A stretch of DNA of 64,000 nucleotides from Chrysomallon squamiferum (lineage: Eukaryota; Mollusca; Gastropoda; Neomphalida; Peltospiridae). Below are positions 58,501 through 64,000 of this stretch, one piece after another (positions within the stretch are counted from its first letter, which is position 1; every line of letters starts with the position of its first letter). The notes beneath the pieces are model-generated. The model was not told the origin of the DNA. It ran no database searches and saw only the letters and a program-made list of their open reading frames with translations. Made by a program: the position numbers and the translations under genes. The stretch spans positions 718,501 to 782,500 of the forward strand of contig CM022666.1 in NCBI GenBank assembly GCA_012295275.1, written 5' to 3'.

Positions 58501-61500
58501 TCTTTTAAATATTTTAAAGTGTACCTCTGTTTATATGAACAAATATTATCCATCGTTTCAATGGCAAATTGTATCCTTACACAGACCTTTCTTAATATTT
58601 ATTTCAAAGCCTACATTTGTTTCAGTGAACTAATGTTACACATGCAGAATCATTTATGATCCTAACATTGCTTTTAATTCTTTGTAATGTACAAATAATT
58701 TAAAGTCTACCTATGTTCACATGAACAATTATTATTCAAGCATCACTTATGAATCTGTTACTGTTATTTCTCTGCAATACACAGACTGAGTTATATATTA
58801 CTTCAGTTTTACAAACTAGTCAAAATGTGTCTTCTTGTAAATGATTTGTTTTGTTTGTGTCTGGATCTAGCAACGTTTGCTAATGAAATATAACAAATAT
58901 CAAGCCAGACGGTTTCTGGGTTTTTTCTCATTTTTACATTTCTCAGTGCTTCGTATTAGTTTTTGAAATTACCTGTCAAGTCCATTTAGTGTGATGCTTT
59001 ATATTCATTTATCCAGGTAAATAATGTTTGGATGGTGTATAATTATTATTTTTTCAATTATTTTCAATTTTTTTATTTTAACTGTTCAGATACGAAACCA
59101 GTGTAGTTACCTGCTGTAACTAAAACATTTGTTTTAAATATTAGTAATGTAATGTCAGTCAGGATTTAAAAAAAAAAAATCTTCTTTTACTTTAGAAACA
59201 TTGCATATTCCCCCAAGATATTTTTGAAAGAAACCTCAGAAAATGAAAATCAGGCAACTGAAGTGGAAACTCCAACTTCGAATCCACAACTGTTCAATGA
59301 AGTGACAGATCACAGATTGAAATTCAGTGCTCCAAGTGACACACTCACAACACAAGGCAGTCACAATATCAGCCGATCTGGCAAAGTTGCATACGATGTC
59401 AATGCATCATTACCCAGGAAACATTCATTTGTGAAGACATTTGGTCGAAAGCCCATACGTATTTACATTTATGAACTGACCAGTGAGTTCAACAGCGACA
59501 TTATAAACTGTATTCAACATGTGAATTCCTCGTTTAAAACAGAGCACTGCACCGACTATTCCAACGATGGAATGGGTAAATTTCTGTTCAAAGACAATGA
59601 GATGTCTGTGCACAGCACACACCAGTATGCCCTCGACGTCATTCTACATCATCAGCTTCTGAACAGCAAATACCGGACAGACAATGCTTCAGAGGCTGAC
59701 GTGTTCTATGTTCCTGCCTACCTGGGGCTGTATAAATACTGTGACAGTCACAACGTCACGTTGTCGAAGCTGGTGAACATACTGTTTGACTTTCTGAACG
59801 AGATGCCGTATTTTCAAGACAGAAAGCCGCACATTGTAACAATGACGTCTTCTGAACAAGAGAACACTAAAACCATCCTCTCTCACCCCGACTGGAAGAG
59901 GATGATCCAGGTCATTCCCGAGAAAGCCAGTGCGAAGTATCGAAAAAAGTTCAACATTTCCGACAACAAAGTAATCATCGCTCCATATCCGTCGCACATA
60001 CACCTGAATTATTCAACTGAAGACAGCTCAGACGTCAGCCTCTTGTATCCGCCCGACAGGAACGTTTTCCTGTTCTGGGCTACACATATGCACAGAAAAA
60101 TGTCAATGGGTGGGTTGCTAGTGAACGAGTTCCCGCTGAAGACGGAGGACACGTACAGTGATTTTATTCAAAACATGCCAAACGACACCCAGGAGCAGGT
60201 GCTGCTGATAACGTGGGACTGCTCTGATCACTACAACAAGGCCATACAGTGGATGAAGCACTCAGTGTTCTGTCTGCATGTTGTCGGAGACGTACCGAAA
60301 TTCAAGGCAATCTACGACTCCATTGTCTGTGGATGCATCCCTGTTGTCTTAGAGCTGCCGAAACAGTCGTTTGAATTTCCTTTCGAAAAGCTACTGAATT
60401 ACAACAAATTCATGGTGCGCCACCAGTTATCACTGTCAGGAGAAGTAGACGAAAATATTCTTATCTTAAGTTATCTGAAGGACATATCGGATTATTCAAT
60501 AATGAAACTCCACAGACATTTAAGAGAAGTAATGTATCTCTTCCAGTACCCGCTTATTTCCAAAGAACAAGAAGCCAAAAAGGAAAGTGCCGTAGATATG
60601 ATTGTTGGAGAAATAGCAGAGATGGGCAACCAGTAGATTGAGGGAAGTTTACGTCACGGTTTTACTACAATTCACTTTATTCTGTATGTCTTCACGTGTG
60701 TTACAGTTTTATCAGTGTTTATCAGCTTCAAGAGAATTTACATCACTTCCACTGAGTCAAGTCCAGCTTTCCTAGTATATCAGTATAAATATTTCTCTTC
60801 AGTTTCACCAATACATTTATTTCTGTTTGTATGTAATTATTTTTAATTTTAATTCTACATAAAATATAAGTTCTGTTATTTTCAATTTTATCCATGTACA
60901 ACTTTTATTGGATTGATTATTTTCAGGTTGGTTTTTTTTGCATTTACTTAATTCTGATGGACTGCTTATTTTTAATTTTACTAATGTACATATTATTTTG
61001 TTTCCTTCCCCATTTTTTTATTTCAACACATATTTCTGCTGCATTATTTCAGTTAATTTATTGTTGTGTTTTTCTTTTGTAAAATATTATTTTTACGTAT
61101 TTTGATAGAAATGAAGTGAAATAAATCTATGAATTAAATGATGACAAACCTACTATTTTCGTATCTAAATGTAAAACTTTTCTACAACAACACTATCTAA
61201 TAAAATGCTGGAAAATGTTTGACCTTTTTTTATTTTACTCACTCACACAGACACAAACACATATTTTAATTCATTTGTTCTTTTCTTTTTCATTCTTAAT
61301 ATAGAACAAACATCTACAATTCATTTTCTTTTTTATAAATTCAATTTATATAAATTTCTCTTCTTTAAATGAAATAAAATAAATGTACAGATTTGGGAAA
61401 ACTATATTTCTTTCATAGCTGCTAGGAAGTAAGGTGACCTAGGTCACACTGTCACAATCTATTCTGACATGGGTCACATTCACTAAGGAATTTTGCAAAA

Positions 61501-62528
61501 AAGTATATTTGATGAAGTCACAACAGCAATAAGTGTGTGTGTGTGTGCGTGTGTGTGTGTGTGTGTGTGTGCGTGCGTGTGTGTGTGTGTGTGTGTGTGG
61601 TTTGCTAATAACATAAAATGTACCATTAGTGATACTAGTCTACAGGTATTTTGCACACTTCCATTTTATGCTTTATTTGCTTTTTTCACATACTATTTAA
61701 TTAATAATGAAGAATAACAACAAAAGATTTGAGTTTAAAAATACCATAAAATGTTATCTTCCACACAGATAATTTTTTAAAACATGTTTAAAACGAGCAA
61801 ATTCATATAATAATGAGGAGTCTATGTAGGAAACATATTATTTATTGTTAATTTTTTAATAATAATTAAAATGTCTTCTTTTTTTTTTTTTTTTTGGCCT
61901 ACACTGACCAAAGTGACCAGAGGTGCTATGGTATTCTAGAAGACTTGAAAGTTAGAGGCAGCAGTCTGTGTTTGCTTATCTCTTCGTGTCTACACATTTA
62001 TTAACACTTTGTACATATTTACAGTTAACTTGTATAAATATTTGTTTTAAGTATTTTGAATGTTTCAGAACTTTGCTCATAATAAAGCCATTCAGATTAA
62101 ATTAAAGTTTGTTGTTTATGCATTTAATAATGTTCTGGGCATGGAGTTGATGGTGATTCAGAATAATTTTAATTGTTTGTGTTTTACCTTTTATTATAAC
62201 AAATTCTTTTTCATTATCAAATTGTATCATGTTCTGCATCTTGTATTTCAAATATTCTTATTTGTGAAAAAAATATAAAAATATAAAATTTTCTAGGAAA
62301 AAATATTTTATAAAAATATATATATATATAAAAAATAGCCACATCGTCTAAAAGTTTAAAAACAACGTTAAGAAACTTACCGGAATGGGAAAAGCATGCA
62401 CACTGTCGTCAAGGAACTGGACTCGAATGTTGACATGCTTTCCTTTGCGTGGTGACTTCGGAGAGAGGGGATCGGCCATTCCTGTCCCTGTCACGTGTTT
62501 ATCCTGCCGTCATTGCTTCATCACCCAG
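204..62528 (-). CDS. FARP/Cdep-type FERM and Rho-GEF protein, 3' end outside window
   Basis: This is a multi-exon gene read from 62479 down to 204, continuing past the left edge. Coding pieces are 62381-62479, 38530-38634, 37919-38037, 34960-35057, 34207-34274 (tentative), 33480-33567, 32728-32883, 28668-28828, 28009-28089, 22406/22537-25472, 2222-2402, 541-823 and 204-293. The joined product opens with a FERM domain: lobe F1 has [15 protein letters not shown]2 has [15 protein letters not shown] and F3 has [14 protein letters not shown]. An FA region with [15 protein letters not shown] and a long disordered linker follow, then [20 protein letters not shown], the opening helix of a DH domain. 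FERM-FA-linker-DH order is diagnostic of vertebrate FARP1/2 and insect Cdep, membrane- and cytoskeleton-linked exchange factors for Rho-family GTPases. FRMD7 resembles the FERM half but lacks DH. Three glycosyltransferase genes sit in its first coding intron on the other strand. The linker exon carries three frame shifts. Family assignment is firm; exact isoforms are inferred. Confidence 0.9.
414..550. repeat. 24-bp minisatellite, about 5.5 copies, with AGGTCA half sites
   Basis: On the plus strand, copies of TGACCTTGACCTTTAACACA plus four bases follow one another with one 27-bp copy. On the gene strand each copy reads TTAAAGGTCAAGGTCA, containing two AGGTCA half sites in direct contact and the ERR/SF-1 type core TCAAGGTCA. 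The array begins at the 3' border of FARP-like exon 12, where it would add eight-residue VKVSGVLK-like units if read through. Confidence 0.9.
541..823 (-). CDS. FARP-like exon 12: proline-rich linker before DH
   Basis: The acceptor TTTTCCCAG ends at 824. The exon encodes [25 protein letters not shown], a run of eight Pro plus [26 protein letters not shown] and ...[16 protein letters not shown]. Two PPxY motifs (PPVY, PPKY) are typical ligands of WW domains, and the poly-Pro tract could bind SH3, EVH1 or profilin. The 3' border lies in a 24-bp minisatellite that offers several in-frame phase-0 donors (AAG|GTCAGT at 540 and AAG|GTCAAG at 546), so the exact end is unclear. Confidence 0.8.
824..2221 (-). 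repeat. Intron 11 content: microsatellites
   Basis: This intron between exons 11 and 12 contains an (AAAT/AAAC) tetranucleotide tract at 829-1073, (TG)n at 1264-1294 followed by (GA)n at 1297-1311, and (AAT)n at 1660-1724. No further exon is seen. Confidence 0.8.
2222..2402 (-). CDS. FARP-like exon 11: linker
   Basis: This exon is 181 nt between TATTTCAG and GTATGA. It enters in phase 1 (two bases complete a codon) and leaves in phase 2. It encodes [20 protein letters not shown] and then [20 protein letters not shown], followed by a polar stretch ending PPSKQ. No domain is recognised. Assignment rests on matching phases with both neighbours and on the linker-like composition. Confidence 0.72.
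8460..8835. repeat. Decayed minisatellite, period about 68 bp
   Basis: Units of the form GAGAAAGTGGATATAAAATA then TCTTTTGC..TTATTTGATA..TTTCCTACCTGT recur about five times with heavy substitution. The best pair is at about 8588-8720. Confidence 0.65.
12680..13140. repeat. Decayed tandem repeat, period about 100 bp
   Basis: Segments of form TTTGAAGCAAAATATAACA, TTGAAAT, GCTTTAAATGAAATATTAGT and TTGT.TTTAAAA recur four to five times with many changes. Confidence 0.55.
13811..14092. repeat. Long (AGT)n microsatellite, partly decayed
   Basis: About 18 pure AGT copies at 13811-13868 pass into 180 bp of imperfect AGT/TTGT units. A second pure block lies at 14056-14092. Confidence 0.9.
15200..16080. 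repeat. Decayed minisatellite with 20-24 bp basic unit
   Basis: Units of form TGTAAGTCAGTATGATAAGG recur over several hundred bases. At 15239-15330 there is a near-identical duplication of a two-unit block (GTAAGTCATTATTAGAGACT then GTAAGTCAGTATGAGGT). Confidence 0.75.
16790..17570. repeat. Decayed tandem repeat, period about 60 bp
   Basis: The block TTTTTTCCCAATC(C/T)AAAC followed by (T/A)GCACAYRCAGCAA recurs about ten times, with spacers of variable length. Confidence 0.65.
18250..18347. repeat. 33-bp minisatellite, three copies
   Basis: Three near-identical units begin ATATTTATTAATATTTAAT and end CACCAACAAGAA. The third copy has a few changes. Confidence 0.9.
22406..25472 (-). CDS. FARP-like exon 10: long disordered linker with three +1 frame shifts
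   Basis: The acceptor (TCTTGCAG) is at 25473, joining QFER to [17 protein letters not shown]. The exon is almost wholly open but in four successive frames. Each change needs one base fewer: about 25017-25033 (G4/C5 run), 24500-24555, and 24003-24015 (A4 run). The encoded protein is Ser/Thr/Asp-rich. It carries [20 protein letters not shown], an APPPPPP tract, about 20 Gln after five Glu, KRVSFHDDL (PP1-docking type), a poly-Gly tract and [11 protein letters not shown] (EVH1-ligand type). It can end at TAA 22406-22408 after TPTSDH. Alternatively it can use a phase-1 donor (A|GTGAGA, exon end 22537, or A|GTGCAG, end 22441), which fits the phase of the next exon. The frame breaks are most simply base-call errors. 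Confidence 0.78.
25473..28008 (-). repeat. FARP-like intron 9 with decayed ~57-bp repeats
   Basis: No exon is seen. Between about 26580 and 26960, units of form CCAAGGGAATCATGCCTCTG and TGCCATGA recur about six times with heavy divergence. A GCATGCAT tract lies at 25882-25898 and A runs at 26326-26349 and 27740-27762. Confidence 0.55.
28009..28089 (-). CDS. FARP-like exon 9: FERM-adjacent region
   Basis: This exon is 81 nt, with acceptor CTTTCAG and donor GTGAAT. It encodes (R)[20 protein letters not shown] and then KKLQFE(R). YSGRTQKQ and the QFER end match FARP1/2 FA sequences closely. Confidence 0.9.
28200..28425. repeat. Minisatellite, period about 66 bp, 3.3 copies
   Basis: The unit contains CTCTTCATACAGCTGTCTGC, ATAGTCTTTACTAATCCCTG and ACATCAACACTAATCACA. 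Copies begin near 28209, 28275, 28338 and 28405 and differ by few bases. It lies in FARP-like intron 8, between exons 9 and 8. Confidence 0.88.
28668..28828 (-). CDS. FARP-like exon 8: end of FERM F3 and FA start
   Basis: This exon is 161 nt, entering in phase 0 and leaving in phase 2. It encodes [20 protein letters not shown], then [12 protein letters not shown], the last FERM helix, followed by a basic segment and VVSRGSSF, where the FERM-adjacent (FA) region begins. SRGSSFR is the conserved FA motif with a potential basophilic kinase site. Confidence 0.92.
28829..32727 (-). other. FARP-like intron 7: repeats only
   Basis: No exon is recognised. It contains GA-rich DNA at 29484-29530, GAA-type repeats at 30485-30600, (AAT)n at 31258-31305, (TTTA)n at 31850-31925 and a T run at 32347-32372. 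Confidence 0.7.
31510..31745. repeat. Minisatellite, period about 32-35 bp
   Basis: The unit TTACAAAGATATTTTACTGT plus TTATTATTT recurs about seven times, alternating AAAGATATT and CAACATATT variants. Confidence 0.85.
32728..32883 (-). CDS. FARP-like exon 7: FERM F3
   Basis: This exon is 156 nt, phase 0 on both sides, acceptor TTTTTCAG and donor GTGAGT. It encodes [20 protein letters not shown], then [20 protein letters not shown] and [12 protein letters not shown]. This is the PTB/PH-like F3 lobe, with the invariant [12 protein letters not shown] pattern. Confidence 0.92.
32896..32933. repeat. (AAATT)n pentanucleotide microsatellite
   Basis: About eight pure copies lie immediately upstream (gene strand) of the exon 7 acceptor. 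Confidence 0.9.
33040..33372. repeat. (ATTC)n-derived tract with GATCATTCATT units
   Basis: This is an imperfect ATTC repeat. A secondary unit containing TTGATCATTCATTCATT recurs at 33239-33310. A shorter (ATTC)n tract is at 36318-36370. Confidence 0.8.
33480..33567 (-). CDS. FARP-like exon 6: FERM F2/F3 junction
   Basis: This exon is 88 nt with acceptor TTTTCAG and donor GTCAGT, leaving in phase 0. It encodes [20 protein letters not shown] and then YGIRMNHAK. It is the conserved FERM hinge (tP.EaD...L..A..lElYGIr.h.ak). Confidence 0.9.
34207..34274 (-). CDS. FARP-like exon 5 (tentative): FERM F2 loop
   Basis: The frame [20 protein letters not shown] followed by CE ends at AAAG|GTGATT in phase 2, which fits the one-nucleotide start of the next exon. 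It matches the FARP F2 segment of form HLAK.....(A/E)LE.KI.E. The acceptor is uncertain. The only AG upstream before an in-frame stop is at 34275-34276 and has a poor pyrimidine tract. A shorter alternative begins after CAG at 34246-34248. About 12 residues expected between this and exon 4 were not found. Confidence 0.55.
34960..35057 (-). CDS. FARP-like exon 4: FERM F2 helix
   Basis: This exon is 98 nt, with acceptor TTTCCAG and donor GTATTC, entering in phase 2 and leaving in phase 1. It encodes (R)[20 protein letters not shown] and then [12 protein letters not shown], the acyl-CoA-binding-like F2 helix found in all FERM proteins (YLFALQIK.DL..G.l.C...TAALLAS...Q). Confidence 0.9.
35080..35500. 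repeat. Minisatellite with higher-order repeat of about 160 bp
   Basis: A basic unit of about 45-55 bp (ATATACTCAACAAAAAAGTT, AGGCATCAAGAAATA) varies in a fixed order. The whole set returns at about 35080, 35238 and 35400, so the array grew by duplication of a three-unit block. It lies just upstream (gene strand) of the exon 4 acceptor. Confidence 0.85.
36890..37440. repeat. Decayed minisatellite, period about 57 bp
   Basis: The unit TGACAGTAAGATATCTTTTA followed by TAGGAATTTTTGAAAATGCA and a variable TGTTAC part recurs at least six times in FARP-like intron 3. Confidence 0.8.
37919..38037 (-). CDS. FARP-like exon 3: end of FERM F1, start of F2
   Basis: This exon is 119 nt, entering in phase 0 and leaving in phase 2 at GTAAGC. 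It encodes [20 protein letters not shown] and then [19 protein letters not shown]. It carries the conserved FERM features W(L/M)D..K.I..Q, F.VKFY.PDP and LEDELTR. Confidence 0.9.
38332..38515. repeat. (CA)n and GAT/GGT-type microsatellite beside exon 2 donor
   Basis: (CA)n lies at 38337-38363. Imperfect GATGAT/GGTGGT repeats at 38395-38515 abut the splice donor of FARP-like exon 2. Confidence 0.85.
38530..38634 (-). CDS. FARP-like exon 2: FERM F1
   Basis: This exon is 105 nt, phase 0 to phase 0, between TTTCAG and GTAAGT. It encodes 35 residues beginning [20 protein letters not shown] and ending FQDEHKLM. This is the F1 ubiquitin-like helix and following strand of FERM (pattern L...VC.HL.LLE.DYF.L.F). 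Confidence 0.9.
43417..43526. repeat. 56-bp direct duplication, two copies
   Basis: GTTAGATTATCCTCATCATC, then RTATCTAGATTCTGAGTATA and ACTGAATCAG, occurs twice in direct succession with one or two differences, so it is a recent duplication. Confidence 0.92.
44299..44541 (+). pseudogene. Open 80-codon fragment, possible relic of a GT stem exon or terminal exon
   Basis: An acceptor-like CTGAAATACAG ends at 44305. It is followed by an open frame rich in Ser, Thr and Asn ([20 protein letters not shown], then [20 protein letters not shown] and [14 protein letters not shown]) with a stop at 44539-44541. AATAAA lies at 44577-44582, and a 31-base A run is at about 44642-44672. No homologue is recognised. 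The composition is like the stems of the three GT47 proteins, and the fragment lies 0.9 kb upstream of copy 1 on the same strand. It could also be a chance frame. Confidence 0.3.
44800..45115. repeat. Decayed minisatellite, period about 28-32 bp, upstream of GT47 copy 1
   Basis: The unit TAATCCTGAAACATCAATGT plus TAACA recurs about nine times. Many units keep the palindrome GTTAAC. It ends 0.3 kb before the splice acceptor of GT47 copy 1. Confidence 0.82.
45437..47270 (+). CDS. GT47 exostosin-like glycosyltransferase, copy 1 (type II membrane)
   Basis: Exon 1 is 45437-45558 and exon 2 is 45872-47270, with GT-AG borders and a phase-2 intron. The product is about 506 residues. Residues 1-33 hold a short basic tail and a signal anchor ([19 protein letters not shown]). 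A polar stem reaches about residue 110, and the exostosin/GT47 domain follows. Recognisable motifs are [55 protein letters not shown] and, near residues 378-405, [20 protein letters not shown] with [13 protein letters not shown]. This last motif corresponds to the conserved nucleotide-sugar end of GT47 (plant MUR3-like and animal EXT proteins). It is expected in the Golgi lumen, transferring a sugar from a nucleotide donor; donor and acceptor cannot be told. ATG 45437 follows a splice acceptor at 45398-45399, so a 5' UTR exon lies upstream. A possible poly(A) signal is at 48006. Confidence 0.9.
49784..51671 (+). CDS. GT47 exostosin-like glycosyltransferase, copy 2 (type II membrane)
   Basis: Exon 1 is 49784-49902 and exon 2 is 50078-51671, with a phase-2 intron of 175 bp at the same position as in copy 1. 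The product is 570 residues: a basic tail, an anchor ([20 protein letters not shown]), the longest stem of the three (to about residue 180, with many Asn-X-Ser/Thr sites), then GT47. Motifs are [55 protein letters not shown] and, from about residue 443, [20 protein letters not shown] followed by [19 protein letters not shown]. An AATAAA begins at 51672, directly after the TAG stop, so the 3' UTR may be very short. A splice acceptor at 49777-49778 precedes the ATG. Confidence 0.9.
53095..53217 (+). other. Open segment with a membrane-helix-like stretch and splice borders
   Basis: After TCCAG acceptor-like steps, an open frame reads [20 protein letters not shown] and then [21 protein letters not shown], followed by a donor-like GTAGTA. 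The hydrophobic run followed by SERK and a donor recalls the anchor exons of the GT47 genes, but there is no ATG in this frame. It lies between GT copies 2 and 3. It may be a decayed anchor exon or a chance frame. Confidence 0.2.
54480..54840 (+). promoter_or_regulatory. Candidate promoter and 5' UTR start of GT47 copy 3
   Basis: This is a CpG-containing block in an otherwise AT-rich intron. It holds a perfect NRF1 palindrome GCGCATGCGC at 54487-54496, ETS-type CTTCCG/CGGAAG just after, two full CRE palindromes TGACGTCA at 54713-54720 and 54729-54736, and a YY1-type CCATTTT at 54801. The three GT genes have a splice acceptor just before the ATG, so each needs a 5' UTR exon and promoter upstream. 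This block lies 3 kb upstream of copy 3 and could supply them. The role and strand are inferred. Confidence 0.5.
55121..55467. mobile_element. Candidate Tc1/mariner-pogo (Tigger-like) MITE, about 347 bp
   Basis: The element starts CAGTATAACCTGTTCGCGG directly after TA and ends GGGAATACTG directly before TA. The ends are imperfect inverted repeats (CAGTATAACC against CAGTATTCCC, 8 of 10). The GC-rich left end with CGCGG and CGCGGG steps resembles Tigger/pogo terminal repeats. There is no transposase frame, and an ATT microsatellite has grown inside the right half. The left TA lies in a TA microsatellite, so the target duplication is not independent evidence there. Confidence 0.5.
57802..60636 (+). 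CDS. GT47 exostosin-like glycosyltransferase, copy 3 (diverged)
   Basis: Exon 1 is 57802-57926 and exon 2 is 59196-60636, with a phase-2 intron at the same place as in copies 1 and 2 but 1.27 kb long and full of decayed repeats. The product is 521 residues: basic tail, anchor ([20 protein letters not shown]), stem to about 130, then GT47. Motifs [44 protein letters not shown] and [11 protein letters not shown] are kept. The C-terminal motif is altered: [20 protein letters not shown] replaces [20 protein letters not shown], although GCIPVV is kept. Exon 2 is more GC-rich than in the other copies. ATG 57802 follows an acceptor at 57795-57796. A possible poly(A) signal is at 61120-61125. Confidence 0.88.
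58040..58800. repeat. Decayed tandem repeat, period about 110-120 bp, in GT47 copy 3 intron
   Basis: Segments of form TTTAAAGTSTACCTMTGTTT, ATATGAACAAATATTATNCA, TTCATTTATGAT and TTTGTACAAA recur about six times with heavy divergence. Confidence 0.65.
62381..62528 (-). CDS. FARP-like exon 1: start codon and first FERM strands
   Basis: An acceptor (TTGTGGTTTCAG) ends at 62529, so this exon has 49 nt of 5' UTR and the transcript starts further upstream, outside the recognised sequence. The ATG is at 62479-62477. It encodes 33 residues, [20 protein letters not shown] and then [13 protein letters not shown], the first beta strands of FERM lobe F1. The exon ends in phase 0 at a GTAAGT donor (62380). 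A four-codon upstream frame (ATG AAG CAA TGA) lies at 62510-62521 in the leader. Confidence 0.88.

Positions 62529-64000
<1,472 letters not shown>

Larger units (their letters stand above)
38635..62380 (-). other. 23.7-kb FARP-like intron 1, host of the GT47 cluster
   Basis: This intron runs between the first two coding exons. Apart from the three plus-strand genes it holds decayed ~120/240-bp repeats at about 38750-39690, (CA)n at 41465-41542, 43027-43064 and 43703-43784, (TAA)n at 43890-44097, an A run at 44642-44672, (CA)n at 47853-47881, (TA)n at 55097-55120, and (GT)n at 61533-61599. The stretches 39700-41450, 51680-52700 and 55500-57790 show nothing else that I can support. Confidence 0.75.

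Overview
The window reads as animal nuclear DNA. It is AT-rich and crowded with di-, tri- and tetranucleotide microsatellites, long A/T runs and decayed tandem repeats. It carries small GT-AG bounded exons separated by large introns. The architecture (a FARP/Cdep-type FERM Rho-GEF gene plus a local family of GT47 exostosin-like glycosyltransferases with one type-II membrane-anchor exon each) suggests a lophotrochozoan, most likely a mollusc. The species cannot be named from the sequence, and no bacterial or viral genes are seen.

Minus strand: one gene spans almost the whole window and runs off the left edge. Its first coding exon is at 62381-62479. Exons at 38530, 37919, 34960, 34207 (tentative), 33480, 32728, 28668 and 28009 encode a FERM domain and the start of the FERM-adjacent region. 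A roughly 3 kb exon at 22406-25472 encodes a disordered Ser/Pro/Gln-rich linker. Exons at 2222-2402, 541-823 and 204-293 lead into the first residues of a DH (Rho-GEF) domain, and the remaining DH-PH part lies beyond position 1. All exon phases join, apart from a short missing piece in FERM lobe F2 and three one-base frame shifts inside the large exon. The large exon can either stop at 22406, giving a FERM-only product, or splice on to the DH exons.

Plus strand: nested inside the 23.7 kb first coding intron are three tandem paralogous genes at 45437-47270, 49784-51671 and 57802-60636. Each has a small exon for a cytosolic tail plus transmembrane anchor and a large exon for a Ser/Thr/Asn-rich stem and a GT47 catalytic domain. 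All three share a phase-2 intron at the same place and a splice acceptor just upstream of the ATG. The third copy has lost a motif kept in the other two. A CpG-containing promoter-like block with NRF1-, ETS- and tandem CRE-type sites lies at about 54480-54840. A candidate pogo/Tigger-type MITE is at 55121-55467, and gene-like fragments lie at 44299-44541 and about 53095-53217.

The rest is intron. Much of it consists of independent old minisatellites with periods of about 20 to 160 bp, plus microsatellites. One 24-bp minisatellite at the exon border near position 540 carries both nuclear-receptor half sites and repeated splice-donor-like sequences.
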